A stretch of 15,562 nucleotides of DNA. Origin: Bacteroidota bacterium (GTDB taxonomy: Bacteria; Bacteroidota; Ignavibacteria; T3Sed10-11). Made by a program: the position numbers and the translations under genes. The notes under the pieces are model-generated. The model ran no database searches. It was given only the letters and a program-made list of their open reading frames with translations, and was not told where the DNA came from. Location of the stretch: contig SKXH01000139.1 of the NCBI GenBank assembly GCA_007128495.1, positions 1-15,562 on the forward strand, read 5' to 3'. Positions 1 to 7,474 of the stretch are shown in pieces (positions within the stretch are counted from its first letter, which is position 1; the number at the start of each line of letters is the position of its first letter).

Positions 1-2
1 AA

Positions 3-44
3 GCAATTCGCGCACAACAAAAAATGTCGCAGGAAAAAATTTAA
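3..44 (+). CDS. possible C-terminal tail of a plus-strand gene (partial)
   Basis: The third forward frame is open from the window edge to a TAA at 42-44 and would end in AIRAQQKMSQEKI. A strong terminator with a T-tract on the plus strand follows about 25 bases later, which suggests that a plus-strand transcript ends here. The second forward frame is also open, to a TAA at 68-70, and cannot be excluded. The fragment is too short to identify a product. Confidence 0.3.
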   Translation, partial: AIRAQQKMSQEKI

Positions 45-68
45 AGGTTCAATTTCCTACCCAATATT

Positions 69-115
69 AAAAAACCGTTCCGGGAATAACACAGAGTACC
101 GGGACGGTTTTTTTT
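69..115. terminator. strong bidirectional intrinsic terminator
   Basis: Bases 71-83 pair with 99-111 in a 13-bp stem with one T-G wobble at 79/103, and the loop is 84-98. On the plus strand the stem runs into eight T (108-115). On the minus strand it runs into six T (complement of 69-74). It starts two bases beyond the stop codon of the YpdA-like gene. It therefore probably ends the long minus-strand operon and also a plus-strand gene arriving from the left. Confidence 0.85.
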
Positions 116-117
116 AT

Positions 118-1086
118 TTACTCCATCTTTTTATAGTGCCTCAAAATACGATCGATGATTAACTCACCGTGCTCGCGGCCGTTCTCGATAAATATACGAT
201 TATTGTTTGAACCCGCTGCAATCGATCCTGCAACGAACAAACCCTGCACGTTGCTCTCTAATGTATCCGGAGCGTGCACCGGTTCACCGTTATCGGGATT
301 GATCCTCACACCTGCCGATTTCAGCAACTTCATCTCCGGCGTGAAACCAATTAAAACGTAAACGAAGTCGTTCGGGATCGTGAATGTTTCGTTTTCCTTT
401 TTCAACACAAGAGCATCGTTTTTAATTTCCTGCACAACAGTTTTAAAATGTGCCGCTATCTCACCGTTCTTTATACGATTTTCAATGTCCGGTTTGATCC
501 AGTATTTAATACCGTCGCGTAATTTTTCATCCCGGTGTATAATCGTGACGTGCGCCCTGTTCCGGTAAAGCTCGAGTGCGGCAATTGCTGCCGAGTTGCT
601 TCCGCCTACAACAGCTACATTCTTCCTGAAAAACCCGTACGGCTCATCGTAATACTTAGATACTTTCGGTAAATCCGCTCCCGGTACATTGTACGGATTG
701 GGATTGTCGAAGTATCCGGTTGCGACGACCACATTTTGTGCGGTATACTCTGCTTTGTTTGAAGATACTGTGAAATGGCCGTTTTGTTTATCAAGGGCCG
801 TTACCTTTTCATCGTACTGTATCGTCAAATCGTAATACTCAATGACGCGTTGATAATATTTTATCGCCTCAATCCGTGTCGGCCGCGTATCGGAGGAAAT
901 AAACGGCAGCCCTCCGATTTCAAGCAGTTCGGGAGTTGAGAAAAACGTCATGTTCGTCGGGAATTGCCTGATGGAATTTATCGCAGATCCTTTCTCGAAT
1001 ATTAAATATGAGAGTCCCTTTTCCTGTGCGGCGATGCCGGCTGCAAGCCCCGCAGGTCCGGCACCGACAATGATTACATCGTACAT
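118..1086 (-). CDS. ypdA: YpdA-family FAD/NAD(P)-dependent oxidoreductase (putative bacillithiol disulfide reductase)
   Basis: This 322-residue protein looks like a YpdA/Bdr flavoprotein. Characterised members are proposed to reduce bacillithiol disulfide with NADPH in the cytoplasm. An FAD-binding GAGPAG lies at residues 8-13, an ATG motif at 122-124, the NADPH-binding GGSNSA at 161-166, and a second FAD contact, GLFVAGSIAAG, at 282-292. There is no CxxC redox pair of the thioredoxin-reductase type. The whole protein has no cysteine, and Ala12 occupies the place where, as I recall, the staphylococcal enzyme has Cys14. I chose the ATG at 1086 because AAAGGAG lies just upstream and the FAD motif normally begins within ten residues of the start; a TTG at 1104 would add six residues. 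It is the last gene of the long operon, 22 bases after the aspartase gene. The family call is good; the substrate is inferred. Confidence 0.82.
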   Translation of the reverse strand: MYDVIIVGAGPAGLAAGIAAQEKGLSYLIFEKGSAINSIRQFPTNMTFFSTPELLEIGGLPFISSDTRPTRIEAIKYYQRVIEYYDLTIQYDEKVTALDKQNGHFTVSSNKAEYTAQNVVVATGYFDNPNPYNVPGADLPKVSKYYDEPYGFFRKNVAVVGGSNSAAIAALELYRNRAHVTIIHRDEKLRDGIKYWIKPDIENRIKNGEIAAHFKTVVQEIKNDALVLKKENETFTIPNDFVYVLIGFTPEMKLLKSAGVRINPDNGEPVHAPDTLESNVQGLFVAGSIAAGSNNNRIFIENGREHGELIIDRILRHYKKME

Positions 1087-1108
1087 AGTCTCCTTTTCTG
1101 TCAATAAA

Positions 1109-2503
1109 CTATTTATGTATCCCCGGTTCGGTCATCCTATGCAGATCGAAAACTTTTTCGATTTGTTCATCATCCAGCAGTCCTTTTTCCTTCACCAACT
1201 CCCGTATAGATTTACCGGATTGTAAATACTCTTTTGCGACCTCTGCCGCGGCGGCATAGCCGATATGAGGATTAAGTACCGTCACGATACTCATACTTCC
1301 TTCGGCATACATCCGGCACCGTTCTTCGTTCGCGGTAATTCCCTCCACACAAAAACGGTTGAACACATCTATAGCGTTGGTTAAAATCTCAATTTCGTGC
1401 AGCAAGTTAAATGCAACGACCGGCATCATAACATTGAGTTCAAGCTGACCGGCTTGAGCGGAATAAGTAACGGTCGTATCACAGCCCATAACCTGGAAGC
1501 ACACCATATTCATCATCTCGGCCATAACCGGATTAACTTTGCCGGGCATTATCGATGAGCCGGGTTGCACCGGCGGTAAATTTATTTCACTCAGTCCGGT
1601 TTTCGGGCCAGATGAGAGCAATCGTATATCGGAAGCAATTCGTGATAGGTCCTGCGCCAGATTCCGGAGCGCGCCCGACAATTCAACCATCGGGCGCAAA
1701 CTCTGCATCGCCTCAAAATAATCTTCGGCAGCTTTGAACTCAATCCCCGTTTGCTCCGATAACTGTCGAACCATCTTACCCCGGTATTGCGGATGCACAT
1801 TGAGTCCGGTTCCCGCTGCCGAGCCCCCGATGCCAAGCTGTCGGGTCGATTCGGTTGCGTGTGCGATCGCTTCCTGATGTTTTTTTATGTTCACACCGTA
1901 GGCACGGAATTCCTGCCCCATCCGCACCGGCACCGCATCCTGCAAATGCGTTCGCCCCGATTTCACGATAGTATCAAACTCCGTCCCCTTCGCATAAAAC
2001 GTTCTTTTTATCTCATCGAGACGCTTCAATAATGGCTTGATATTCATAAACGATGCGATGCGAATAGCCGTCGGTATTACATCATTAGTCGATTGCGCCA
2101 TGTTCACATCATCATTCGGATGAACCGGTTCGTACGTACCGATAGTACCGCCGAGCAATTCATTTGCGCGGTTGGCAATCACCTCATTGACGTTCATATT
2201 GTGGGATGTTCCGGCTCCCGCCTGATACACGTCAACTACAAACCACTCGCGAAGATTGCCGTTAAGAATTTCATCCGCCGCCCGGATAATTGCATCGGCC
2301 TTCTCGGGTTCCAAAACTCCCAGGTCTTTATGAACGGTAGCTGCGGCCCGTTTTATGTGTACCGTTGCATCGACAAAAACCGGATTCGGTAATATTCCGC
2401 TTATTGGGAAATTATCGAGTGCACGATGTGTTTGTACACCGTAGTATGCATGCGCAGGTAACTCCCGTTCACCGAGAGAATCTTTTTCGATTCGTGTTTT
2501 CAT
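1109..2503 (-). CDS. aspA: aspartate ammonia-lyase (aspartase/fumarase superfamily)
   Basis: This 464-residue, full-length cytoplasmic enzyme should interconvert L-aspartate with fumarate and ammonia, linking nitrogen metabolism to the TCA cycle. The superfamily signature GSSIMPGKVNP is at residues 315-325, with Ser316 on the mobile loop as expected general base. Other expected active-site residues are Thr99, Ser138-Thr139-Asn140, Thr185-His186, Lys322 and Asn324. These match the Bacillus YM55-1 aspartase, as I remember its numbering, with a constant offset of two. Aspartase-like wording (YQAGAGTS at 93-100, GLSEINLP at 303-310) favours aspartase over class II fumarase, which usually reads QTGSGTQ and GEISIPENE. 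A fumarase remains the alternative. The ATG has GGAGA five bases upstream. The gene follows acidic protein A by 28 bases and precedes the YpdA gene by 22. Confidence 0.85.
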   Translation of the reverse strand: MKTRIEKDSLGERELPAHAYYGVQTHRALDNFPISGILPNPVFVDATVHIKRAAATVHKDLGVLEPEKADAIIRAADEILNGNLREWFVVDVYQAGAGTSHNMNVNEVIANRANELLGGTIGTYEPVHPNDDVNMAQSTNDVIPTAIRIASFMNIKPLLKRLDEIKRTFYAKGTEFDTIVKSGRTHLQDAVPVRMGQEFRAYGVNIKKHQEAIAHATESTRQLGIGGSAAGTGLNVHPQYRGKMVRQLSEQTGIEFKAAEDYFEAMQSLRPMVELSGALRNLAQDLSRIASDIRLLSSGPKTGLSEINLPPVQPGSSIMPGKVNPVMAEMMNMVCFQVMGCDTTVTYSAQAGQLELNVMMPVVAFNLLHEIEILTNAIDVFNRFCVEGITANEERCRMYAEGSMSIVTVLNPHIGYAAAAEVAKEYLQSGKSIRELVKEKGLLDDEQIEKVFDLHRMTEPGIHK

Positions 2504-2531
2504 CTATTCTCCAAACATTTAAAACTATCAA

Positions 2532-3221
2532 TTACCCGAACTCGTCTCCGCGCTCGTACGCGTTGCGGATCTCTTCAATCACATTATCTATCTTGTCTCG
2601 ACGTATAAAGGCGGCGGCAAATTCTTTAACGTGATCGTATTTTTCTTTTTTCACATCTACGTCGGATTCATCGGCCATATCGACAATTTTATAGGCAAGT
2701 TGCCGCGCCCAATCGATCTGCTGGCGTTGGGTCTCATTGAGTTGCACATTTCCGTCTCCTCCCATAAAAATGCTGATCGGAAAACCGACCTCCTGCAATG
2801 CCGGAAACGCAAGCATCAGCATTACCACATCCTGCCGTTCATCTTCCGGTATCGACTCCAGCTCATCGGCCAGGCGGTTGAGTTCGTCGTTCAGTTCTTC
2901 AATATCTTCCTCATCGAGTTCCTCGAAATCATCTTCATCGATCCTGTCTTCATCAAACAATTCGACATCATCATCCCGTTTTTTATAGTGGGGAAAATTG
3001 AGCTCAATCGCCTCGAAAAAATTAACAATGCTGCGTTCACTCATCGACAAGAGGTCTTCTTTTTTGGATTCAATATATTCGTTCCATCCTTCACGCACTG
3101 TTTTCTCGACCATCTCCTCTTCTGCCGGTGAATCGAATATTTCCTTCCCTTTCTGCTGCAGATATTTTCCAGTCTGTATGGATAAAAAGCGCTCGAACAA
3201 TTTAATGAATTTTTGTTCCAT
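2532..3221 (-). CDS. acidic protein of unknown function (protein A), paralogue of protein B
   Basis: I do not recognise the family of this 229-residue protein. It has no signal peptide or membrane segment, so it is probably cytoplasmic. Residues 83-129 are extremely acidic: 27 of 47 are Asp or Glu, probably helical. A predicted helical C-terminal part (about 131-229) follows. The C-terminal 59 residues, from Trp171-Ala172, align without gaps to residues 146-204 of protein B (3963-4577) with 14 identities. A shared P-x(2-3)-E-x-GF segment precedes them (about 140-147 here, 114-120 in B). The N-terminal parts also look alike (an FxS-x-E and a W about 17-19 residues apart, then LS or MS and FE-x-I), so the acidic stretch looks like an insertion in A. 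The ATG has AAGGA seven bases upstream. The outer-membrane gene lies between the two paralogues. No function can be assigned. Confidence 0.85.
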   Translation of the reverse strand: MEQKFIKLFERFLSIQTGKYLQQKGKEIFDSPAEEEMVEKTVREGWNEYIESKKEDLLSMSERSIVNFFEAIELNFPHYKKRDDDVELFDEDRIDEDDFEELDEEDIEELNDELNRLADELESIPEDERQDVVMLMLAFPALQEVGFPISIFMGGDGNVQLNETQRQQIDWARQLAYKIVDMADESDVDVKKEKYDHVKEFAAAFIRRDKIDNVIEEIRNAYERGDEFG

Positions 3222-3252
3222 AATAATCCTTCTCGTCTAAACAATTCTTCAT

Positions 3253-3942
3253 TTATATACCTAACCCTATAACGAAAGAGATAGTTCTACTGTGCATCTT
3301 CGGTATACCGCCACCATCCGGTTCATCGTTTTGAAGTAAAATATCCGGAGCATATTGTGCACCGCGGTCCCAGATATTCATTAACCCGTGCACATACCTG
3401 ATATCAACAATAATATGTGCCGGTTCGAAACGATACTCGATTCCCAATCCTACGACCAACCCCGGATCCAGCGGTAAATAGGACGAACGATCGTTACGGG
3501 TTTCACGATATGGTTCGTTTTGATATTCTCCGGTGATCGTAGTTGATGCAGCGACATTGACTCCCAAGGAAGCACCGGTAAATATATGCGTGCGTGATCG
3601 ACCGGAAGAAGACAACGGAAAATGTGCAAGCATAGCCGGTTCGATAATTGAAATATTTCGGTTCGTGGTAAATGACCACGAGGGAGATGTAATCGTCCGC
3701 GAGGTACCCCTGATCGAGTAAAGTAATTCATACCGGAAAAAGAGAAAATCGAGTATTTCAAATTGACTGTATGCGCCGATCAAAAACTCCGTAGTAAAGT
3801 CGGTATCTCCACTCATTGTTCCGGTCTCGGCTATTTGCGCATAGTTAATTCCGCCTTTAATCCCAACTCCGGATAGCGATTGAGCTGAGCTTGCGGAACA
3901 ACACATCGCTATGAATAACACTGCAATTTTGATGCGCCTCAT
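3253..3942 (-). CDS. outer-membrane beta-barrel protein (porin-family / OMP_b-brl-like)
   Basis: This 229-residue protein has a clear signal peptide: MRRIK, a hydrophobic core at about residues 6-15, and a likely cut at SSA20|Q21. The mature part has alternating polar and hydrophobic beta-strand patterns and starts GVGIKGGINYAQ, typical of the small eight-strand-type barrels common in Bacteroidota and relatives (OMP_b-brl group). It ends RTISFVIGLGI, a plausible last strand, though without the classical terminal Phe. I chose the ATG at 3942 because AGAGGA lies seven bases upstream; a TTG at 3948 would add only two residues. It sits between the genes for acidic paralogues B and A with gaps of 20 and 31 bases, so it is probably co-transcribed with them. 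The ligand or role is unknown. Confidence 0.8.
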   Translation of the reverse strand: MRRIKIAVLFIAMCCSASSAQSLSGVGIKGGINYAQIAETGTMSGDTDFTTEFLIGAYSQFEILDFLFFRYELLYSIRGTSRTITSPSWSFTTNRNISIIEPAMLAHFPLSSSGRSRTHIFTGASLGVNVAASTTITGEYQNEPYRETRNDRSSYLPLDPGLVVGLGIEYRFEPAHIIVDIRYVHGLMNIWDRGAQYAPDILLQNDEPDGGGIPKMHSRTISFVIGLGI

Positions 3943-3962
3943 GAACAATCCTCTCTCCGGAA

Positions 3963-4577
3963 TTATAAAAATAACACCCCGTCTTTATAATCCTCGATCA
4001 TCTGATCGCGGACGGGTATTATCTTTTGTTTGGGAATATATGCTGAGAGTAATCCGTGGATCTCCTTACGTAAATATTTTCTGATCTCCTTATCATCCTC
4101 ATATGCATAGCGAGCGACTCTAACGGATACATCATACGCCCATTTCACTTTGATCTGCTCAAGCTCGGTCAGCGATTCAAAAGGATCGTCTTTATCGAAG
4201 CGGATTTTCCGGGTTTCGAACCCGGCTTCCCGCAGCGGGATGCTCATTATGAGTGCTGTCGCTGCTCGCTCCGCCGCTTCAAACTCTTCTATCTCTTTTT
4301 CTAATTCCTCATCGAATTCATCGAATCCCACATCGATCTGCTCGAATAATTCTTCAAGCTCCTGTGCGGATAAATTTGCAAACTCCGCTGTTTTATCCTT
4401 AAACCGCGACTCCCAAATTTCATCGAGCTGTTCGATAATTTCCGCTCGCTCCTCATCGGACGTAAAATAATCCTTATCCATACTGTTAAGATACCGTCTT
4501 AACAAAACATCGTTGAAAATTTCCCGTTGTTTAGCGGGACCGAGCTTCAATGTGAGATGTGATTTTTTCTTAGACAT
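3963..4577 (-). CDS. acidic protein of unknown function (protein B), paralogue of protein A
   Basis: I do not recognise the family of this 204-residue protein. It has no signal peptide or membrane helix. It starts with a basic MSKKKSHLTLKLG, has an acidic probably coiled segment at about residues 72-105 rich in E/D/L, then a helical C-terminal region. Residues 146-204 align gap-free to 171-229 of protein A (2532-3221). Shared positions include W146-A147, A158, E160, D162, K168, A179, I181, K185-I186, V189, Y197, G200 and F202. No Shine-Dalgarno is visible before the ATG at 4577. The upstream gap of 38 bases after the phosphate transporter contains an inverted repeat. Its place directly behind a Pit/DUF47 pair suggests, but does not show, a link to phosphate or the cell envelope. 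Confidence 0.83.
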   Translation of the reverse strand: MSKKKSHLTLKLGPAKQREIFNDVLLRRYLNSMDKDYFTSDEERAEIIEQLDEIWESRFKDKTAEFANLSAQELEELFEQIDVGFDEFDEELEKEIEEFEAAERAATALIMSIPLREAGFETRKIRFDKDDPFESLTELEQIKVKWAYDVSVRVARYAYEDDKEIRKYLRKEIHGLLSAYIPKQKIIPVRDQMIEDYKDGVLFL

Positions 4578-4582
4578 AGTTA

Positions 4583-4602
4583 TAATGTAGCCAAATACAT
4601 TA
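4583..4602. repeat. short perfect inverted repeat between pit and protein B genes
   Basis: TAATGTA (4583-4589) and TACATTA (4596-4602) form a perfect 7-bp dyad around a six-base loop, in the only gap above 31 bases in the operon. It has no T-tract, so it is not a good terminator. It could be an operator. On the minus strand it also contains a weak promoter-like pair (TTGATT, 16 bases, TACATT) ending six bases before the ATG of protein B, which would give a leaderless transcript. All functional readings are speculative. Confidence 0.35.
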
Positions 4603-4615
4603 GAAAATCAAATTC

Positions 4616-5872
4616 TTATACACCAAATATGAACCGGAAAAATACGAATAATATCATTGAAATAACCATCGTTGCAGGCAGCGTTATAAACCAGGATGAG
4701 AATATATTCCGCACAATACGAAAATCGAGAGCCGAGATACCGCGGGCAAACCCGACACCGATAACGGATCCGACAAGGGTGTGCGTTGTCGATATGGGAA
4801 TACCGAGTTGTGAGCAGATGAGTACCGTTGTCGCAGCACCAAACTCTGCAGAGAACCCTCTCGATGGAGTTAACTCGGTGATTTTTTTACCTATTGTCTC
4901 GATCACCTTATAACCGTACGTTGCAAGACCGATGACTATACCGACACCACCCATAGCCAAAACCCATATCGGTACTACCGTTTGTGCAACAACGCTATCG
5001 GTTTGAATGATGGTAATGATCGCGGCAAACGGTCCCACAGCATTTGCAACATCGTTCGAGCCGATAGCAAATGCAACATAACAGGCGGTTAGTATCTGAA
5101 GATATTTAAAAATATATTCAACAAAATTAAACCGGTGGAGCGTGTCGATACTTCGCCGTGCAATTATTTTCTTTATAAAACTTCTCACCCATAATGAGAC
5201 GGCAAGCCCGACTCCTACCGCAAGAGAAATAGATTGCCAAAAAGCTATCGGCAGCCGTAAACTTGCAAGTCCCTCATAAAATATCGCAATTCCGAGAATC
5301 GTAATTACAAAAAATACAAGTACCGGTACCAGCGCCCGCATTGCTACGTTCGGGTCATCTGCATTGATGATCTTTTTATTTACAAAGCTAAAAAGGAGGA
5401 ACGCCATAAGCCCCCCGCTGAGCGGGGAAATTACCCAGCTTGATACGATCTTGATCATCGTATCCCAACTGATCGCACCGAATCCTCCTGCGATAATGCC
5501 AAATCCCGTAACCGCCCCGACGATAGAGTGAGTAGTTGACACCGGCAATCCGTATCGTGATGCGATGTTCAACCAAATAGCCGCTGAAAGCAGCGCTGCC
5601 ATCATACCGTAAATAAGGAGGTTCGGTTCACCGGCAAAAATGGTAGTATCGAGCATCCCGCGCCGGATCGTATCAGTGACGCGTGAGCCGAAAAAAACCG
5701 CTCCGGAGAACATAAATATTCCGGCAACGACAACCGCACCTTTTATTGTAAGTGCTTTTGAACCGACCGACGTACCCATCGCATTTGCAACATCGTTCGC
5801 ACCGATACTCCAGGCCATGTATAAACAAAAAAGCGTGGCAACAACAAGAATAATAATAATAAGTGGTTCCAT
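4616..5872 (-). CDS. pit: PiT-family inorganic phosphate transporter
   Basis: This 418-residue inner-membrane protein imports inorganic phosphate (often as metal phosphate) by coupling to H+ or Na+. The family's duplicated signature is present twice: GANDVANA at about residues 24-31 and GSNDVANA at about 271-279, with Asn273 equivalent to Asn26. Both repeats are rich in hydrophobic helices and are separated by a basic central loop near RRSIDTLHRF. Second-half motifs such as GIPISTTHTLVG match the first-half GLPVSTTHSIVG, showing the internal duplication. The ATG at 5872 is preferred; a TTG at 5890 would add six residues. The stop of the DUF47 gene at 5894 lies just upstream, so the two genes are coupled, as in known DUF47-pit pairs. 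The family call is very secure; specificity for phosphate rather than sulfate is inferred from the DUF47 partner. Confidence 0.93.
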   Translation of the reverse strand: MEPLIIIILVVATLFCLYMAWSIGANDVANAMGTSVGSKALTIKGAVVVAGIFMFSGAVFFGSRVTDTIRRGMLDTTIFAGEPNLLIYGMMAALLSAAIWLNIASRYGLPVSTTHSIVGAVTGFGIIAGGFGAISWDTMIKIVSSWVISPLSGGLMAFLLFSFVNKKIINADDPNVAMRALVPVLVFFVITILGIAIFYEGLASLRLPIAFWQSISLAVGVGLAVSLWVRSFIKKIIARRSIDTLHRFNFVEYIFKYLQILTACYVAFAIGSNDVANAVGPFAAIITIIQTDSVVAQTVVPIWVLAMGGVGIVIGLATYGYKVIETIGKKITELTPSRGFSAEFGAATTVLICSQLGIPISTTHTLVGSVIGVGFARGISALDFRIVRNIFSSWFITLPATMVISMILFVFFRFIFGV

Positions 5873-5893
5873 AGAGATATAATCAAACAAATA

Positions 5894-6574
5894 TTAATGC
5901 GACATAAAGAAGGTTCGGAGCCGTTTGGCCATTTTTTCGGCGGAGTTTGCAATATTCCCTATCACCTTAAAAATCTCGAACCACATCATTATATCCACCG
6001 GTGCAATTTCATCCTCAAGTTCAAAGAGGCGCTGGGCAAGTTTATATTGCTTTTTATCCGCCTCCCATTCAAGGAAGCTTACACGATCGATCATTTGAAT
6101 TACCTTCTCCGCTTCCTTACCTCCGAATGAAGATGCAAGCATCTTATCAAGTTCCGATATGATCGAGACACCGAGATATGCTGCTTCGAGGGATTTATCA
6201 ACATACTCATCGAGTGCCTCTTTAAGTCCGGGATGGACCTTCGTCACACGAATGGTAACAAGCACCGCGAGGTCTTCACACACATCCGCTATTTCATCCT
6301 GTGCCGACAGCAAGGCGAGCAGATCGCGTCTGTCGACCGGCAGAAATATACTCTTCGGCAGGTGATCACGGATATTGTTCTTGATCTTATCAACTTCGTG
6401 TTCGATTTTCATTATCTGCCGTGCATATTCTTTTTCTCTCGTCCCCTCATAATCGGTAAACGCATTCATCATAGGCCTGATTTGATCAAGACATTCTTTA
6501 ACCTTTGCCATATGTTCCTTCAACATAGGAAAAGGTGACTGCCCGAAAAGTCGTGAAATTGTTGATTGTCTCAT
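5894..6574 (-). CDS. DUF47 / PhoU-like Pit accessory protein
   Basis: This 226-residue protein matches the usual length and pattern of the DUF47 family (TIGR00153 type), distant relatives of PhoU with helical bundles. It opens with MRQSTISRLFGQSPFPMLKEHM. A run typical of the family, H-E-x-D-x-I-K near IEHEVDKIKNNIRDHLPKS, is followed by LPVDRRDLLALLSAQDEIAD. These proteins are encoded next to pit genes and are thought to modulate low-affinity phosphate uptake. Translation appears coupled to the upstream EamA gene: the ATG overlaps its TGA (ATGA, four shared bases), and a strong GGAGGAG Shine-Dalgarno lies inside the last EamA codons. The pit gene follows within 3-21 bases depending on its start. 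The family call is secure; the molecular mechanism is not known from sequence. Confidence 0.9.
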   Translation of the reverse strand: MRQSTISRLFGQSPFPMLKEHMAKVKECLDQIRPMMNAFTDYEGTREKEYARQIMKIEHEVDKIKNNIRDHLPKSIFLPVDRRDLLALLSAQDEIADVCEDLAVLVTIRVTKVHPGLKEALDEYVDKSLEAAYLGVSIISELDKMLASSFGGKEAEKVIQMIDRVSFLEWEADKKQYKLAQRLFELEDEIAPVDIMMWFEIFKVIGNIANSAEKMAKRLRTFFMSH

Positions 6575-7470
6575 AGCTCCTCCGATTGTTTTTTGAATCT
6601 GTTATATAAACTTTTTGAACTTTGTACCAGCACCACTCCAATCAGTGCAATGCACGCTCCGGTAACAAACTGCAGGGTTATGATCTGGCCGAGTATGAAC
6701 ACTGCGAGTATAGTGGTAACAACGGGTTGCAGATATGTGAATACTGCAACTTTTGTGGATTCGATCCTGCCAAGGGCGTAATACCACAAAAAGTATGCGA
6801 TAATGGATGTTCCGATACCAAGATACAACAAACCGTAAATATGTGCCATACCAATAGAAGAATAATCGAACTGGATTGCCGGAATTATACCGATCGGCAT
6901 AAACATAAGTGCACCGATGATCATACTAAGCGAGGAGACGTGAAATGATCCATACTTGAGCACGAGCGGCCGCCCCTGCACCGTGTATATTGCCCACGAG
7001 GTAACTGCGACCACCATTAAGAGATTACCATATGTATAATCTGAAGCAAAATCCACACCCCGTTCAAAAATAACAATGGCGATGCCGATGAACCCGATAA
7101 CAACTCCGATTTTGGCAAATAGTAGTGCACGCTCATTCAGCATGAAAGCGGATAAAATCATGACAAATACAGGTGTCGTGGCATAAAACAGCGCGGCATT
7201 CGACGGTGTTGTCAGTCCAATTGCGATAAGAAATGCAAATTGATTTAACGGAATGACGAGCACACCGAGCAATAGCATTTTCAGCCGGTCGCCGCGTTCG
7301 ATTCGAATACGCTTTTCGCGTATAAGAAAGAGGATCAACAAACCGCTTGCGGCAATCATAGAACGCAAAAAGGTAAGCGTCACCGAGTCGACATCCTCCA
7401 CCACAACCTTTGCCACAATGTGGGTGCCGCTTGCTATGAGCGTTTGGACCAACAGGATAAAATAGATCAT
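6571..7470 (-). CDS. EamA/DMT-superfamily transporter
   Basis: This 299-residue polytopic membrane protein has about ten hydrophobic helices in two EamA-type halves, the standard layout of drug/metabolite transporters. Typical segments are PLNQFAFLIAIGLTTPSNAA at the end of the third to fourth helix region, TTPVFVMILSAFMLNER closing the first half, and YLQPVVTTILAVFILGQ in the equivalent place of the second half. Substrates of this family range from amino acids to nucleotide sugars and cannot be read from sequence. The ATG at 7470 has no clear Shine-Dalgarno. The gene follows the glycosyltransferase by four bases and overlaps the DUF47 gene by four, so it is part of the operon. A role in exporting a metabolite is only a family-level guess. 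Confidence 0.9.
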   Translation of the reverse strand: MIYFILLVQTLIASGTHIVAKVVVEDVDSVTLTFLRSMIAASGLLILFLIREKRIRIERGDRLKMLLLGVLVIPLNQFAFLIAIGLTTPSNAALFYATTPVFVMILSAFMLNERALLFAKIGVVIGFIGIAIVIFERGVDFASDYTYGNLLMVVAVTSWAIYTVQGRPLVLKYGSFHVSSLSMIIGALMFMPIGIIPAIQFDYSSIGMAHIYGLLYLGIGTSIIAYFLWYYALGRIESTKVAVFTYLQPVVTTILAVFILGQIITLQFVTGACIALIGVVLVQSSKSLYNRFKKQSEEL

Positions 7471-7474
7471 CAGA

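Noticed and set aside
1109..2503. Reading this enzyme as class II fumarase (fumC)
   Set aside because: Several diagnostic segments (YQAGAGTS, GLSEINLP, the EAGQLELNV-like region) match aspartases better. It is kept as the alternative only.
2631..3131. Long plus-strand open frame opposite protein A
   Set aside because: It is antisense to a gene with a good Shine-Dalgarno and a paralogue nearby. Its composition is explained by the opposite coding strand, as is the Ser-rich frame at 2737-2988.
4150..4470. Ser/Asn-rich plus-strand open frame opposite protein B
   Set aside because: The Ser-rich composition is what reading acidic codons backwards produces. There is no ribosome site and no recognisable domain.
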